A stretch of DNA of 64,000 nt from CAVTWS01 sp963732655 (GCA_963732655.1 CAVTAI010000012.1:62001-126000); one strand, 5' to 3'. Counted from the stretch's first letter, positions 15,405-26,162 are shown. Translations and numbers: made by a program. Notes: generated from the letters alone by a model not told the origin.

Positions 15405-15682
15405 CAGCGACGGCCTCCCCGCTCCTGACCAGCGTGGTACTTGAAGGTCCTGGTAGGGGCGAACTCGCCCAACTTGTGGCCGACCATCGACTCGGTGACG
15501 TACACCGGAACGTGCTTGCGACCATCGTGCACGGCCAGGGTGTGGCCGAGCATCTCGGGAATGATGGTCGACCGACGCGACCACGTCTTGATGACCTGCT
15601 TCTCGTTGCGCTCGTTCAGGGCATCGACCTTGCGCAAGAGATGGTCGTCGACGAACGGCCCCTTCTTCAGGCTCCTCGGCAT
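15404..15682 (-). CDS. rpsS: 30S ribosomal protein S19
   Basis: S19 of the 30S head, 92 residues, from the ATG at 15682 (MPRSLKKGPFVDDHLLRKV) with GGAGGT eight bases upstream. STIIPEMLGHTLAVHDGRKHVPVY is the family signature, split here only by normal variation. The stop overlaps the rplV start (TGATG). A longer open frame upstream lies inside rplB and is rejected. Confidence 0.97.
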   Translation of the reverse strand: MPRSLKKGPFVDDHLLRKVDALNERNEKQVIKTWSRRSTIIPEMLGHTLAVHDGRKHVPVYVTESMVGHKLGEFAPTRTFKYHAGQERGGRR

Positions 15683-15687
15683 GACCC

Positions 15688-16524
15688 CTACCTCCGTGCC
15701 CCACGCGTGCGCCGACGACGCACGAGGAGCTTCTGCGACTGTTTGTTGGTATCGCGGGTGCGGCCCTCGGGCTTGCCCCACGGTGAAACCGGGTGACGAC
15801 CACCCGAGGTCTTGCCCTCGCCACCACCGTGCGGGTGGTCGACAGGGTTCATGGCCACACCACGGCTCTGCGGGCGAACGCCCTTCCAGCGGTTGCGGCC
15901 GGCCTTGCCGATGCTGATCAGCTCGTGTTCTGCGTTACCGACCTGACCGACGGTGGCCCGGCAGTCGATCGGTACCCGGCGCATCTCCGTGCTGGGCAGA
16001 CGAAGCGTGGCGTACACGCCTTCCTTGGCGACCAGCTGGACGCTGGTGCCGGCGCTACGAGCCATCTTGCCGCCACCACCGGGGCGCATCTCGATGTTGT
16101 GCACGGTCGTGCCGACGGGGATGTACCGCAGCGGCAGGGCGTTGCCCGGCTTGATGTCGGAACCCTGGCCCGACTCGACCATGTCGCCGACCTTCACACC
16201 CTGGGGCGCCAGGATGTAGCGCTTCTCACCGTCGAGGTAATGGAGCAACAGGATGCGGCAGCTGCGATTCGGGTCGTACTCGACCGCGGCAACCTTGGCC
16301 GGCACGCCGTCCTTGGTCCGGCGGAAGTCGATCAGACGGTACTGCTGCTTGTGTCCACCGCCGCGATGACGGGCGGTCTTGCGGCCGAGGTTGTTGCGGC
16401 CACCGGTCTTGGACTTCTTGACCAGGAGGGACTTCTCCGGTCGGTCCTTGGTGATCTCGCTGAAGTCGGAGACCGACTGGAATCGACGACCAGGGCTGGT
16501 GGGCTTGCGCTTGCGGAGGGCCAT
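15688..16524 (-). CDS. rplB: 50S ribosomal protein L2
   Basis: L2, 278 residues, required for subunit joining and peptidyl transfer. The ATG at 16524 gives MALRKRKPTSPGRRFQSV. The C-terminal NPVDHPHGGGEGKTSGGRHP contains the histidine linked to activity in other species. It lies between rplW (4 bp) and rpsS (5 bp). Confidence 0.97.
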   Translation of the reverse strand: MALRKRKPTSPGRRFQSVSDFSEITKDRPEKSLLVKKSKTGGRNNLGRKTARHRGGGHKQQYRLIDFRRTKDGVPAKVAAVEYDPNRSCRILLLHYLDGEKRYILAPQGVKVGDMVESGQGSDIKPGNALPLRYIPVGTTVHNIEMRPGGGGKMARSAGTSVQLVAKEGVYATLRLPSTEMRRVPIDCRATVGQVGNAEHELISIGKAGRNRWKGVRPQSRGVAMNPVDHPHGGGEGKTSGGRHPVSPWGKPEGRTRDTNKQSQKLLVRRRRTRGARR

Positions 16525-16528
16525 GGAA

Positions 16529-16819
16529 CTACACCTCGAACAGATCGATCGTCTGGCCCGGAGCCAGCGTGACATACGCTCGTTTGACGTCGGGCCGCTT
16601 GCCGAAGGTGGCGGAACGACGATTGCGCTTCCGCTTGCCTTCTCGATTGAGCGTGTTCACCTTCACCACCGAGACATCGAAGATGCGCTGGACGGCGTCA
16701 CGGATCTCGGGCTTGCTGGCACCTGAGTGCACGTTGAACGTGTACACACCCTGGTCGATGAGGCCGTAGGACTTCTCCGACACGACGGGCGCCACGATGA
16801 CGTCACGGGGATCCTTCAT
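16529..16819 (-). CDS. rplW: 50S ribosomal protein L23
   Basis: L23, 96 residues, docking site for trigger factor and SRP at the tunnel exit. VIVAPVVSEKSYGLIDQGVY and KVNTLNREGKRKRNRRSATF are typical. The ATG at 16819 forms TGATG with the rplD stop. Confidence 0.96.
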   Translation of the reverse strand: MKDPRDVIVAPVVSEKSYGLIDQGVYTFNVHSGASKPEIRDAVQRIFDVSVVKVNTLNREGKRKRNRRSATFGKRPDVKRAYVTLAPGQTIDLFEV

Positions 16820-17450
16820 CACGCCTCCTCGGTGACCCGAGGCGCCGACGAGGGCACGACAGCCTTGGTGAACACCACATAGTCGCTGACCAGGACGTCA
16901 TACACGCTCAACTCCCCGATGGAGGTGACGTGGACATCCGGCAGATTGCGGAAACTGCGCTGGGCGATGTCGTCCGACCGATCGAGCAGGACCAGCGAGC
17001 GGCCCTCCACCCCGAGCGCGTCGAGCGCGGCACGGGCGGCTTTCGTGCTCGGCGAGGTGAAGGCCCATTCGTCGACGACGATGACCCTGCCTTCCGCAGC
17101 ACGGTCCGACAGGGCGCTCCAGAGCGCGAGCTTGATCATCTTCTTCGGGGTGCGCTGGGCGTAGCTCCGGGGCTTGGGGCCCAATGCCACACCACCACCC
17201 CGCCAGTGGGGCGCCCGGATCGAGCCTTGGCGGGCTCGGCCCGTGCCCTTCTGGCGCCACGGCTTGGCGCCACCACCACGAACCTCCCGCGGGTGCGAGT
17301 ATTCTGGGTGCCGGCCCGGCGGGCCGCCAGCTGGGCGGTCACCACCTGGTGCATCAGCGGGACGTTGAGCTCACGGCCGAACACCGCGTCGTCGAGCTCC
17401 AGGGTGCCGGCACTGGCTCCGGCGGCCGTCTTGACGGAGACGTTGCTCAT
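16819..17450 (-). CDS. rplD: 50S ribosomal protein L4, interrupted by an apparent 1-bp deletion
   Basis: L4 lines the exit tunnel. Its N-terminal part is read from the ATG at 17450 (MSNVSVKTAAG, then ELDDAVFGRELNVPLMHQVV, AARRAGTQNTRTRG). At the C run 17286-17288 the frame breaks. One extra G would restore EVRGGGAKPWRQKGTGRARQ and join the downstream frame (LGPKPRSYAQRTPKKMIKLA to the stop at 16819), giving the normal 210 residues. A -1 slip on the GGG codon would also produce the exact sequence. L4 is normally indispensable, so a sequencing error is the simplest reading. TGATG overlaps occur with both rplC and rplW. Confidence 0.9.
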
Positions 17451-18091
17451 CACTTGCCACCCTTCACGGCATCACGAATGACGACGGTGCCGCCGCGAGG
17501 GCCGGGCACCGCACCCTTGACCAGGACGACCTGCTGGTCGGCGTCGCTCCGCACGATCTCCAGGTTGAGGGTCGTGGTCGTGGTACCGCCGTGGCGACCG
17601 GCCATCTTCATGCCCTTGAACACGCGGGCGGGGGTGGCGCACTGGCCGATGGACCCCGGAGAGCGGTGCTTCTTGTGGTTGCCGTGCGACGCGCCCTGAC
17701 CCTTGAAGCCGTGACGTTGCATGGCGCCGGTGAAGCCGCGTCCCTTGCTGACTGCCGTCACGTCGACGCGTTCACCCGGCTCGAGCAATCCGGCGGTCAA
17801 CGCCTGCCCGACCTCGTAGCCGCTGACGTCGTCGAGCCGGAGCTCGACGAGCTGAACGCCCGGAGCGACACCAGCCTTGGCGAAGTGGCCGAGCTCGGGC
17901 TTGCTGAGCCGGCTCGGCTTCTGCTCGCCGAAGGTCACCTGGAGCGCGCTGTAGCCACCGTTCTCGGTCGTCTTGATCTGGACGACTCGAGCGGGCGTGA
18001 CCTCGACAACGGTCACCGGAATGACGCGGTTCTGGTCATCCCACACCTGTGTCATGCCCACCTTGCGGCCGACAATCGCCTTGTTCGCCAT
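17450..18091 (-). CDS. rplC: 50S ribosomal protein L3
   Basis: L3, 213 residues, reaches the peptidyl-transferase centre. KAIVGRKVGMTQVWDDQNRV opens the protein, and FKGQGASHGNHKKHRSPGSI and KMAGRHGG are its signature. It is now the first gene of the rplC-onward operon because rpsJ is separated by a plus-strand gene. It stops on the start of rplD (TGATG). Confidence 0.97.
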   Translation of the reverse strand: MANKAIVGRKVGMTQVWDDQNRVIPVTVVEVTPARVVQIKTTENGGYSALQVTFGEQKPSRLSKPELGHFAKAGVAPGVQLVELRLDDVSGYEVGQALTAGLLEPGERVDVTAVSKGRGFTGAMQRHGFKGQGASHGNHKKHRSPGSIGQCATPARVFKGMKMAGRHGGTTTTTLNLEIVRSDADQQVVLVKGAVPGPRGGTVVIRDAVKGGK

Positions 18092-18442
18092 ACCGGCTCG
18101 TTCCTCGACTCGTCAGGACCGCCGAGCGGCGGCCCATGCGAACGCTCCGCACGAGCTGGCTCGGCGGAGCGGGTTCTCGGTTGTGCCGATCGGTTCCCAC
18201 TGGAGGGGCCTGACCGGACGTCGGTTTCTCTCATCCCTGCGCATCCGACGCGGAAGCTCGCACAGACAAAGCCGGATGGTTCTCCGGCAGCAGCCCGAGG
18301 CCGACTGGCCGGGGTGCACAAGGGGGATACGTTATCCGGTCGCGCCACCGCCTCCACAACCTGCAGCAGATTTCCGGTGGTCACCGAGCGGCTGCGCCCA
18401 TCGCCGAGGCCATGCCGAGGTTCGACTACCGTCTGGGTCCGG
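18092..18442 (-). promoter_or_regulatory. 351-bp region between rplC and the AI-2E gene: rplC promoter and leader
   Basis: On the minus strand TTGTGG (18359-18354), 17 bases, then GATAAC (18336-18331) form a plausible promoter. This would give a leader of roughly 230 nt before rplC. The leader contains a hairpin with 7+4 paired bases and one bulged A (18144-18170, arms GCTCCGC/GCGGAGC) and a smaller CCGCC/GGCGG hairpin just downstream. In other bacteria S10-type leaders mediate autoregulation by L4; that role here is inference. No protein-coding gene is seen in this stretch. Confidence 0.45.
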
Positions 18443-19672
18443 GTGGACGAGACGAACGATCCGAGGTCCGGACCGGCCACGGAGAGCGGTGCCGACACCG
18501 TGCCGCCGGAGCCGGTGCCGAGGCGTGACCGGCCTTCCAAACGGCTACCGCCGTGGGGTCCACGCCTAGTCGCGCTCTATTTCCTGGGTCTGGCGGTCTT
18601 CACCTACGGCCGAGGCGTCGTCACCGCCCTGCGCCCGCTGTTCATCGTCCTGCTCGTCTCGTTGTTCGCGTCGTTCGCCATCGAACCGGCCGTGAACCGC
18701 ATGGAGACGCGGGGCATTCGCCGGGGCGTCGGCACCTGGGCGGTCTTCCTGGTCATCATCCTCGCCGCCTCGGGATTCGGATTCGCCATGGGCGCCGTGC
18801 TCGCCGATCAGATCAACGAGTTCGTCGACAACGTTCCCGCCTATCTCGAAGATCTCGAAGACTGGCTCGACAGTGCCCTGGGCATCGAAGTCGACACCAC
18901 CGAGCTGCAACGGGACTGGGAGGAAGGTGGCGTCCAGCAGTACGCGACCAACTTCGCTGACGACCTCCTCAACTGGGGTACCACGCTCTTGAACCTGGTG
19001 TTCCAGATCTTCACGATCGCCCTGTTCACCTTCTATCTCGTCGCCGAAGGGCCCAAGTTGCGCCGCAACGTCTGCTCGTTCCTCCCGCCGGAGCGCCAGC
19101 GCGAGGTGCTCGAACTGTGGGACCTGGCCATCGAGAAGACGGGCGGGTACATCGCCTCCCGGGCGATCCTCGCCGCCATCTCCACCCTGGCGCACGCCGC
19201 CGCCTTCGCCCTGCTCGACGTTCCGTTCCCGCTGCCCATGGCGTTGTGGGTCGGGCTGATGTCGCAGTTCATCCCCGTCGTCGGCACCTACATCGCCGGC
19301 GCTCTCCCGATCGCCATCGCGTTGCTCGACAACCCGACAGCCGGGGTCGGTGCGCTCATCGTGGTCGTCGCCTACCAGCAGCTCAAGAACTACGTGTTCG
19401 GGCCGCGCATCACCGCCCACACGATGTCCCTGCACGTCGCCATGGCCTTCGGCGCCGTGATTGCCGGAGCCGCCGTGCTCGGGGTGGTCGGAGCGCTGCT
19501 GGCCCTACCTGCGGCCGCCACGGCCCAAGCCTTCGTATCGACCTACATCCAGCGATACGACATCGCCGAGGACGCCCTCGATGCCAGTCGCCGCCGCCGC
19601 AAGGGGTTCCGGCGGTTGCGCCGCTTCGGAGGCGGCTCACCCGAGGACGATCAGGTCGCCACAATCGGGTAA
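18443..19672 (+). CDS. AI-2E family transporter (PerM-like membrane protein)
   Basis: 409 residues from a likely GTG at 18443; a firm start is not visible. An acidic Pro-rich N-terminus precedes about eight hydrophobic helices, beginning LVALYFLGLAVFTYGRGVV and LFIVLLVSLFASFAIEPAVN. The helical domain ends MALWVGLMSQFIPVVGTYIA and YVFGPRITAHTMSLHVAMAF, the family signature. Members have been proposed to export AI-2 or act as Na+/H+ antiporters; the substrate here is unknown. It is encoded against the ribosomal genes and splits rpsJ from rplC. A strong bidirectional terminator follows. Confidence 0.85.
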   Translation: MDETNDPRSGPATESGADTVPPEPVPRRDRPSKRLPPWGPRLVALYFLGLAVFTYGRGVVTALRPLFIVLLVSLFASFAIEPAVNRMETRGIRRGVGTWAVFLVIILAASGFGFAMGAVLADQINEFVDNVPAYLEDLEDWLDSALGIEVDTTELQRDWEEGGVQQYATNFADDLLNWGTTLLNLVFQIFTIALFTFYLVAEGPKLRRNVCSFLPPERQREVLELWDLAIEKTGGYIASRAILAAISTLAHAAAFALLDVPFPLPMALWVGLMSQFIPVVGTYIAGALPIAIALLDNPTAGVGALIVVVAYQQLKNYVFGPRITAHTMSLHVAMAFGAVIAGAAVLGVVGALLALPAAATAQAFVSTYIQRYDIAEDALDASRRRRKGFRRLRRFGGGSPEDDQVATIG

Positions 19673-19677
19673 CGACA

Positions 19678-19706
19678 AAACCCCGGGGTGTCTGTCCCCG
19701 GGGTTT
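19678..19706. terminator. bidirectional intrinsic terminator
   Basis: A perfect 11-bp stem, AAACCCCGGGG / CCCCGGGGTTT, with the 7-base loop TGTCTGT. It stands 5 bp after the AI-2E gene stop and downstream of rpsJ on the other strand, so it can end transcripts from both sides. Confidence 0.85.
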
Positions 19707-19767
19707 CATCACAATGTTGGTGGCCTACCTACGCCGGCGGCGTGCCGCCTCGGCGCGTCGGTCCGGC

Positions 19768-20088
19768 TCAGACCTGCTGGATCTTGATCTCGATGTCGAC
19801 GCCCGCTGGGAGGTCGAGCCGCTGAAGCGACTCCACCGTCTTCGGCGTGGGATCCACGATGTCGAGCAGGCGCTTGTGGATCCGCATCTCGAAGTGCTCT
19901 CGCGAGTCCTTGTACTTGTGCGGAGACCGGATGACGCAGACCCGGTGGATGTCGGTCGGCAGGGGCACCGGACCGCGAACATCGGCCTGGGTCCGCTTGA
20001 CCGTCTCGACGATCTTGCGGGCCGACTGGTCGATGATCTCGTGATCGTAGGCCTTGAGCCGGATCCGGATCTTCTGTCCTGCTGCCAT
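19768..20088 (-). CDS. rpsJ: 30S ribosomal protein S10
   Basis: S10 (NusE), 106 residues, both a 30S head protein and a partner of NusB/NusG in antitermination. The ATG at 20088 gives MAAGQKIRIRLKAYDHEIID. VRGPVPLPTDIHRVCVIRSP and SREHFEMRIHKRL are typical. It lies 31 bp after tuf. Normally it heads the S10 operon, but here a terminator and an opposing gene follow it. Confidence 0.97.
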   Translation of the reverse strand: MAAGQKIRIRLKAYDHEIIDQSARKIVETVKRTQADVRGPVPLPTDIHRVCVIRSPHKYKDSREHFEMRIHKRLLDIVDPTPKTVESLQRLDLPAGVDIEIKIQQV

Positions 20089-20119
20089 CAGTCCTGCTCG
20101 CTTCGTTCGGGTCGGTCGG

Positions 20120-21307
20120 TCACTTGTTGATCTTCGTGACCGAGCCGGCACCCACGGTGCGGCCACCCTCACGGATGGCGAACCGCAGTCCCTCGTCCAT
20201 GGCGATCGGGGCGATCAGCTCGACCCGCATCGTGGCGTTGTCGCCCGGCATGCAGATCTCCGTGCCGACCAGCTCGATCGAACCGGTGACGTCGGTGGTG
20301 CGGAAGTAGAACTGGGGGCGGTAGCCGGACTGGAAGGGCTTGTGACGGCCGCCTTCCTTGGTGGTCAGCACGTACACCTGAGCATCGAAGTCGGTGTGGG
20401 GCGTGATCGAGCCGGGCTTGGCCAACACCTGACCGCGCTCGACCTCGTTCTTGTCGATACCGCGGAGCAGGGCGCCGATGTTGTCGCCGGCCTGGCCCTG
20501 GTTGAGCAGCTTGCGGAACATCTCGACGCCGGTGCAGACCGACTTCTTGGTGGCCCGGATTCCGATGATCTCGACCTCGTCACCCGTGTTGATGATGCCC
20601 TGCTCGACCTTGCCGGTGACGACAGTGCCACGACCGGTGATGGAGAAGACGTCCTCGATCGGCATGAGGAACGGCTTGTTGATCTCGCGCTCGGGCTCGG
20701 GGATGTACTCGTCGACCGCGTCCATGAGCTCGACGATCTTGGCCGTGTAGTCGGCATCGCCCTCGAGCGCCTTCAGGGCCGAGACCCGGATGATCGGGGT
20801 GTCGTCGCCGGGGAAGTCGTACTCGTTGAGCAGCTCGCGAACCTCGAGCTCGACGAGCTCGAGCAGCTCCTCGTCATCGACCATGTCGACCTTGTTGAGG
20901 GCCACGATGATCTTGGGCACGCCGACCTGGCGGGCGAGCAGCACGTGCTCCCGGGTCTGGGGCATCGGGCCGTCGGCGGCCGACACGACCAGGATGGCGC
21001 CGTCGACCTGGGCGGCGCCGGTGATCATGTTCTTGATGTAGTCAGCGTGACCCGGCATGTCGACATGGGCGTAGTGACGATTCTTCGTCTGGTACTCCAC
21101 ATGCGACACGTTGATGGTGATGCCGCGCTGACGCTCTTCCGGCGCCTTGTCGATGTTCTCGAAGGCGGTGAAACTCGTGCCTGCGGGATCCTGGTCGTGC
21201 AGCACCTTGGTGATCGCCGCGGTGAGGGTGGTCTTCCCGTGGTCGATGTGGCCCATCGTGCCAACGTTGACGTGGGGCTTCGTGCGCTCGAACGTCGCTT
21301 TGGCCAT
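20120..21307 (-). CDS. tuf: elongation factor Tu
   Basis: EF-Tu delivers aminoacyl-tRNA to the ribosome, 395 residues. The G1 motif GHIDHGKT is at residues 19-26, the G3 region reads DMPGHADYIKNMI, and the G4 motif is ALNKVDMVDDEELLELVE. RGITINVSHVEYQTKNRHYAHV is the effector region. Domains 2 and 3 are complete to AGSVTKINK. It lies 96 bp downstream of fusA, in the usual str-operon place. Confidence 0.98.
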   Translation of the reverse strand: MAKATFERTKPHVNVGTMGHIDHGKTTLTAAITKVLHDQDPAGTSFTAFENIDKAPEERQRGITINVSHVEYQTKNRHYAHVDMPGHADYIKNMITGAAQVDGAILVVSAADGPMPQTREHVLLARQVGVPKIIVALNKVDMVDDEELLELVELEVRELLNEYDFPGDDTPIIRVSALKALEGDADYTAKIVELMDAVDEYIPEPEREINKPFLMPIEDVFSITGRGTVVTGKVEQGIINTGDEVEIIGIRATKKSVCTGVEMFRKLLNQGQAGDNIGALLRGIDKNEVERGQVLAKPGSITPHTDFDAQVYVLTTKEGGRHKPFQSGYRPQFYFRTTDVTGSIELVGTEICMPGDNATMRVELIAPIAMDEGLRFAIREGGRTVGAGSVTKINK

Positions 21308-21403
21308 GGCTTCCTACGCTTCCTTACTAACTGACTGCTGGGACTGGTCTGATTACGGGACTGATTGCTGGAGTGCGGGGTGCTCGTGCTGAGGACGAAG
21401 AAC

Positions 21404-23491
<2,088 letters not shown>

Positions 23492-23672
23492 GGTGTAAAT
23501 CCTCGAATCTCATTACAGGGTTCGGCGTCTCGCCGAGTGCTCAGGTCTGGGGGTGCCGGACGGCATCCCAATGATCCCGACGCGGGGACTCATCCCGCGC
23601 ACCGGACTATCAGCATGCGGTGTCGAAGGATCGACACCGAGATGAACGAAACGGGCGGCCGAAACCGCTCGA

Positions 23673-24143
23673 TCACCAGCGGTAATGCGCGAACGCCCGG
23701 TTGGACTCGGCCATCTTGTGGAGGTCCTCGCGGCGCTTGGCGGAATCACCGACACCGTTCGACGCATCCATCAACTCGTTGGCGAGCCGCTGAGCCATCG
23801 TGCGCTCACGACGTTTGCGGGAGTAGCCGACGAGCCAGCGCACCGCCAGGGTGTTCGCCCGGCGAGGGCGCACCTCGACGGGGACCTGGTAGGTCGCACC
23901 GCCGACACGGCGGCTGCGTACCTCGAGCTGGGGCCGAACGTTGTCGACCGCACGCTTGAGGGTAGGGATGGGGTCGCCCCCGGTCTTCTCGGCCACGATC
24001 TCGAGGGCCTCGTAGACGATCTTCTCGGCCACCGAACGCTTGCCGCGGAGCAGGATCTTGTTGGTCACCTGAGTGACCAACACCGACCGGTAGATCGGGT
24101 CCGGCTGCAACTCGCGACGGGGGGCAGCGCCTTTGCGTGGCAC
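23673..24143 (-). CDS. rpsG: 30S ribosomal protein S7
   Basis: S7, 156 residues, nucleates the 30S head. The GTG start at 24143 (VPRKGAAPRRELQPDPIYRS) follows GGAG and lies 1 bp after the rpsL stop. A longer open frame to 24242 overlaps rpsL and is rejected. LLRGKRSVAEKIVYEALEIV and VRWLVGYSRKRRERTMAQRL are typical. Confidence 0.97.
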   Translation of the reverse strand: MPRKGAAPRRELQPDPIYRSVLVTQVTNKILLRGKRSVAEKIVYEALEIVAEKTGGDPIPTLKRAVDNVRPQLEVRSRRVGGATYQVPVEVRPRRANTLAVRWLVGYSRKRRERTMAQRLANELMDASNGVGDSAKRREDLHKMAESNRAFAHYRW

Positions 24144-24144
24144 G

Positions 24145-24516
24145 TCAGCTCTCCTTCTTGGCGCCGTAGCGGCTACGCGCCTGCTTGCGGTCCCGCACGC
24201 CCGAAGCGTCGAGATGACCGCGGATGATCTTGTAGCGGACACCGGGGAGGTCCTTCACACGTCCGCCGCGAACCAGTACCATCGAGTGCTCCTGAAGGTT
24301 GTGGCCCTCACCCGGGATGTACGCCGTGACCTCGATGCCGCTCGTGAGCCGCACGCGGGCGACCTTGCGCAACGCAGAGTTCGGCTTCTTCGGGGTCATG
24401 GTGTAGACGCGGGTGCACACACCCCGCCGCTGCGGCGCGCCCTTGAGCGCAGGCGTGGACTCTTTACGCCGCTTCGACTGGCGGCCCTTGCGGACCAGCT
24501 GCTGGATCGTGGGCAC
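24145..24516 (-). CDS. rpsL: 30S ribosomal protein S12
   Basis: S12 of the decoding centre, 123 residues. TPKKPNSALRKVARVRLTSG and VLVRGGRVKDLPGVRYKIIR carry the lysines that change in streptomycin-resistant strains of other species; both regions look wild type. It is the first gene of the str operon (rpsL-rpsG-fusA-tuf-rpsJ), with a promoter about 120 bp upstream. Confidence 0.98.
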   Translation of the reverse strand: MPTIQQLVRKGRQSKRRKESTPALKGAPQRRGVCTRVYTMTPKKPNSALRKVARVRLTSGIEVTAYIPGEGHNLQEHSMVLVRGGRVKDLPGVRYKIIRGHLDASGVRDRKQARSRYGAKKES

Positions 24517-24637
24517 GACGAACCTCTCGGAAAATCTTCGGTGGATGCGATCGGGAGTCCGGTGACCGATTGGCCTGACACGGCCGGACCGGGGATGCTC
24601 CCGCGACGGGGGCCGCCTGCTGGCGGACCAAGGAGCA

Positions 24638-24667
24638 AGTCTAGGGGGAGGCCGACGGGAATCGCAA
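24638..24667 (-). promoter_or_regulatory. predicted str-operon promoter
   Basis: TTGCGA (24667-24662), an 18-base spacer and TAGACT (24643-24638) on the minus strand, giving a leader of about 115 nt before rpsL. Three 25-bp repeats end about 32 bp upstream of the -35. Confidence 0.6.
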
Positions 24668-24698
24668 TCGTCCGGCGACCGGTATTCCTGACCCTTTT

Positions 24699-24783
24699 CG
24701 CGTCAGTATCGACGTGCGCTGTTCGCGTCAGTATCGACGTGCGCTGTTCGCGTCAGTATCGACGTGCGCTGTTCGCGTCAGTA
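24699..24783 (-). repeat. 25-bp tandem repeat, 3.4 copies, spanning a gene stop upstream of the str promoter
   Basis: Units at 24699-24723, 24724-24748 and 24749-24773 are identical. A partial fourth copy enters the lipoprotein gene, where the unit's TACTGA is its last codon and stop. The array ends 32 bp before the -35 of the rpsL promoter, so it could also bind a regulator (inference). Confidence 0.95.
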
Positions 24784-25425
24784 CTCGAAGCCGTTGGCCA
24801 CGCACAGATCGAGGAACGCCTCGACGATCACCAGCGGATCGTTCGTCGCCATCGCTCCTGCGAGGTCATCGGAGTACGCCGACACCGCGGTGACCGCGCT
24901 CGCCGCGGCCCGCTGGGAGGCGACCGCCAGTTCCTCGGTCGCGCCACTGGGGTCGTCCTGCTGGAGCGCGACCCATGCGAACTGGCTGTTCGCGCAGGCG
25001 AGCTGCGCCGTCTCATCGATGGTGATGGGCAAGCCCGCCTCATTGAGGGGTGGGACCTCGGGCACGCCGACGCCGGCCGGAGCCAGGGTGACGGTCGGAG
25101 CCACGACGGCGGGGACAGTGGTCGGCACCGACGCCGGCGAGGAGCCGTCGTCGCCCGGTCCGGGTAAAGATGACCCTGGTGCGGGGGTGGTGGTCGTCGT
25201 GGGGTCGACGACCGTCTCGGACCCGTCGCCCAACGCCGTGGTCGAGGGCTCCGGCGCCAGGAGAGAGGTAGTCGAGAGCTCGCTGGTCGAGGACTCTCCG
25301 GACGTGCTCAGCGACTCGGTCGCGGGGATCGCATCCGCGGCGTCATCGTCGTCGCCCGAGCAAGACATCAGGAGAAGACCGGCGGCGAGCACGACCAGGG
25401 ATGGATGTCGCCACGCGACGGTCAC
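24778..25425 (-). CDS. putative lipoprotein of unknown function
   Basis: 215 residues from a GTG at 25425 that overlaps the stop of the sugar transferase gene (GTGA). The signal segment SLVVLAAGLLLMSC puts the lipid-modified Cys at residue 22. A long Ser/Thr/Asp/Pro linker (about 24-130) follows, then a small domain with LPITIDETAQLACANSQFAW and FLDLCVANGFEY, whose two Cys may pair. No family is recognised. As the last gene of the minus-strand polysaccharide block it may be an outer-surface accessory (inference). Confidence 0.75.
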   Translation of the reverse strand: MTVAWRHPSLVVLAAGLLLMSCSGDDDDAADAIPATESLSTSGESSTSELSTTSLLAPEPSTTALGDGSETVVDPTTTTTPAPGSSLPGPGDDGSSPASVPTTVPAVVAPTVTLAPAGVGVPEVPPLNEAGLPITIDETAQLACANSQFAWVALQQDDPSGATEELAVASQRAAASAVTAVSAYSDDLAGAMATNDPLVIVEAFLDLCVANGFEY

Positions 25426-26162
25426 GACCCGGTCTTCCTGAAGGGCACCAGGAGGGTCCGGACCAGGATCTTGACATCGGTCGCCAGGCTCATGTCCTCG
25501 ATGTACTCGATGTCGAGGAAGGCGGAGTCGACGATGTTGTCGTTTCGGCAGTCGGAGAGCTGCCACGGCCCGGAGATGCCGGGCCGCACGAGATGGCGCG
25601 GGTGGGACCACAGATCGTGGCGCCGCACTTCTCGCTCGAGCTCGGGACGTGGGCCGACCAGGCTCATCTCGCCCGCCAGGACGTTGATGAGCTGGGGCAG
25701 CTCATCGAGGCTGATCCGGCGCAGGAAACGGCCGATGTCGGTGTGGCGGGGGTCGGCGACGGTCTTGTGCTGGGTCCGCCGGTCGTCGAAGACGATCGGT
25801 CGCTCATCGGCTCGGCGATCGGGAAGCATGGTGCGGAACTTGCACATCATGAACACCCGCCCATTTCGGCCGACGCGGGCTTGACGCAGGAAGACTCCTT
25901 TACCGAGCTTGAGACGCAGCGCAGCGGCGGTGAACGCGAGGACTGGCGACAGCACGACCAGCAAGACGGCGGAGGCGGCGCGGTCGAACGTCGGCTTGCC
26001 CATCCGGGCGTAGAAACCGTCGACTCGGGCATAGGTCGCCTCGGAGCCACGGTTGGCGATCGGGCGACGGTTCCCGGGCCCGGTGCCGGTGCTCGGCCCA
26101 TGAGACGGTGAACGACGCACGTTCGAACGAGGGGTTCGGACGGCGGGGCGGGAATCGAGCAT
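25422..26162 (-). CDS. sugar-phosphate (exopolysaccharide priming) transferase
   Basis: 246 residues of the bacterial sugar transferase family (WcaJ/PglC-like), which loads the first sugar-1-phosphate onto undecaprenyl phosphate. One membrane helix lies at about 65-83. KFRTM (108-112), LRRISLDELPQLINVLAGEM and SLVGPRPELE follow, with the catalytic Asp-Glu pair at 153-154. The N-terminal 50 residues are a basic, disordered-looking leader, without the extra helices of full WcaJ proteins. The ATG has GAGGAGGG upstream. It initiates the repeat unit made by the neighbouring genes. Confidence 0.93.
   Translation of the reverse strand: MLDSRPAVRTPRSNVRRSPSHGPSTGTGPGNRRPIANRGSEATYARVDGFYARMGKPTFDRAASAVLLVVLSPVLAFTAAALRLKLGKGVFLRQARVGRNGRVFMMCKFRTMLPDRRADERPIVFDDRRTQHKTVADPRHTDIGRFLRRISLDELPQLINVLAGEMSLVGPRPELEREVRRHDLWSHPRHLVRPGISGPWQLSDCRNDNIVDSAFLDIEYIEDMSLATDVKILVRTLLVPFRKTGS

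Noticed and set aside
24699..24783. Possible CRISPR array
   Set aside because: The repeats are directly adjacent with no spacers, and no cas genes are nearby.
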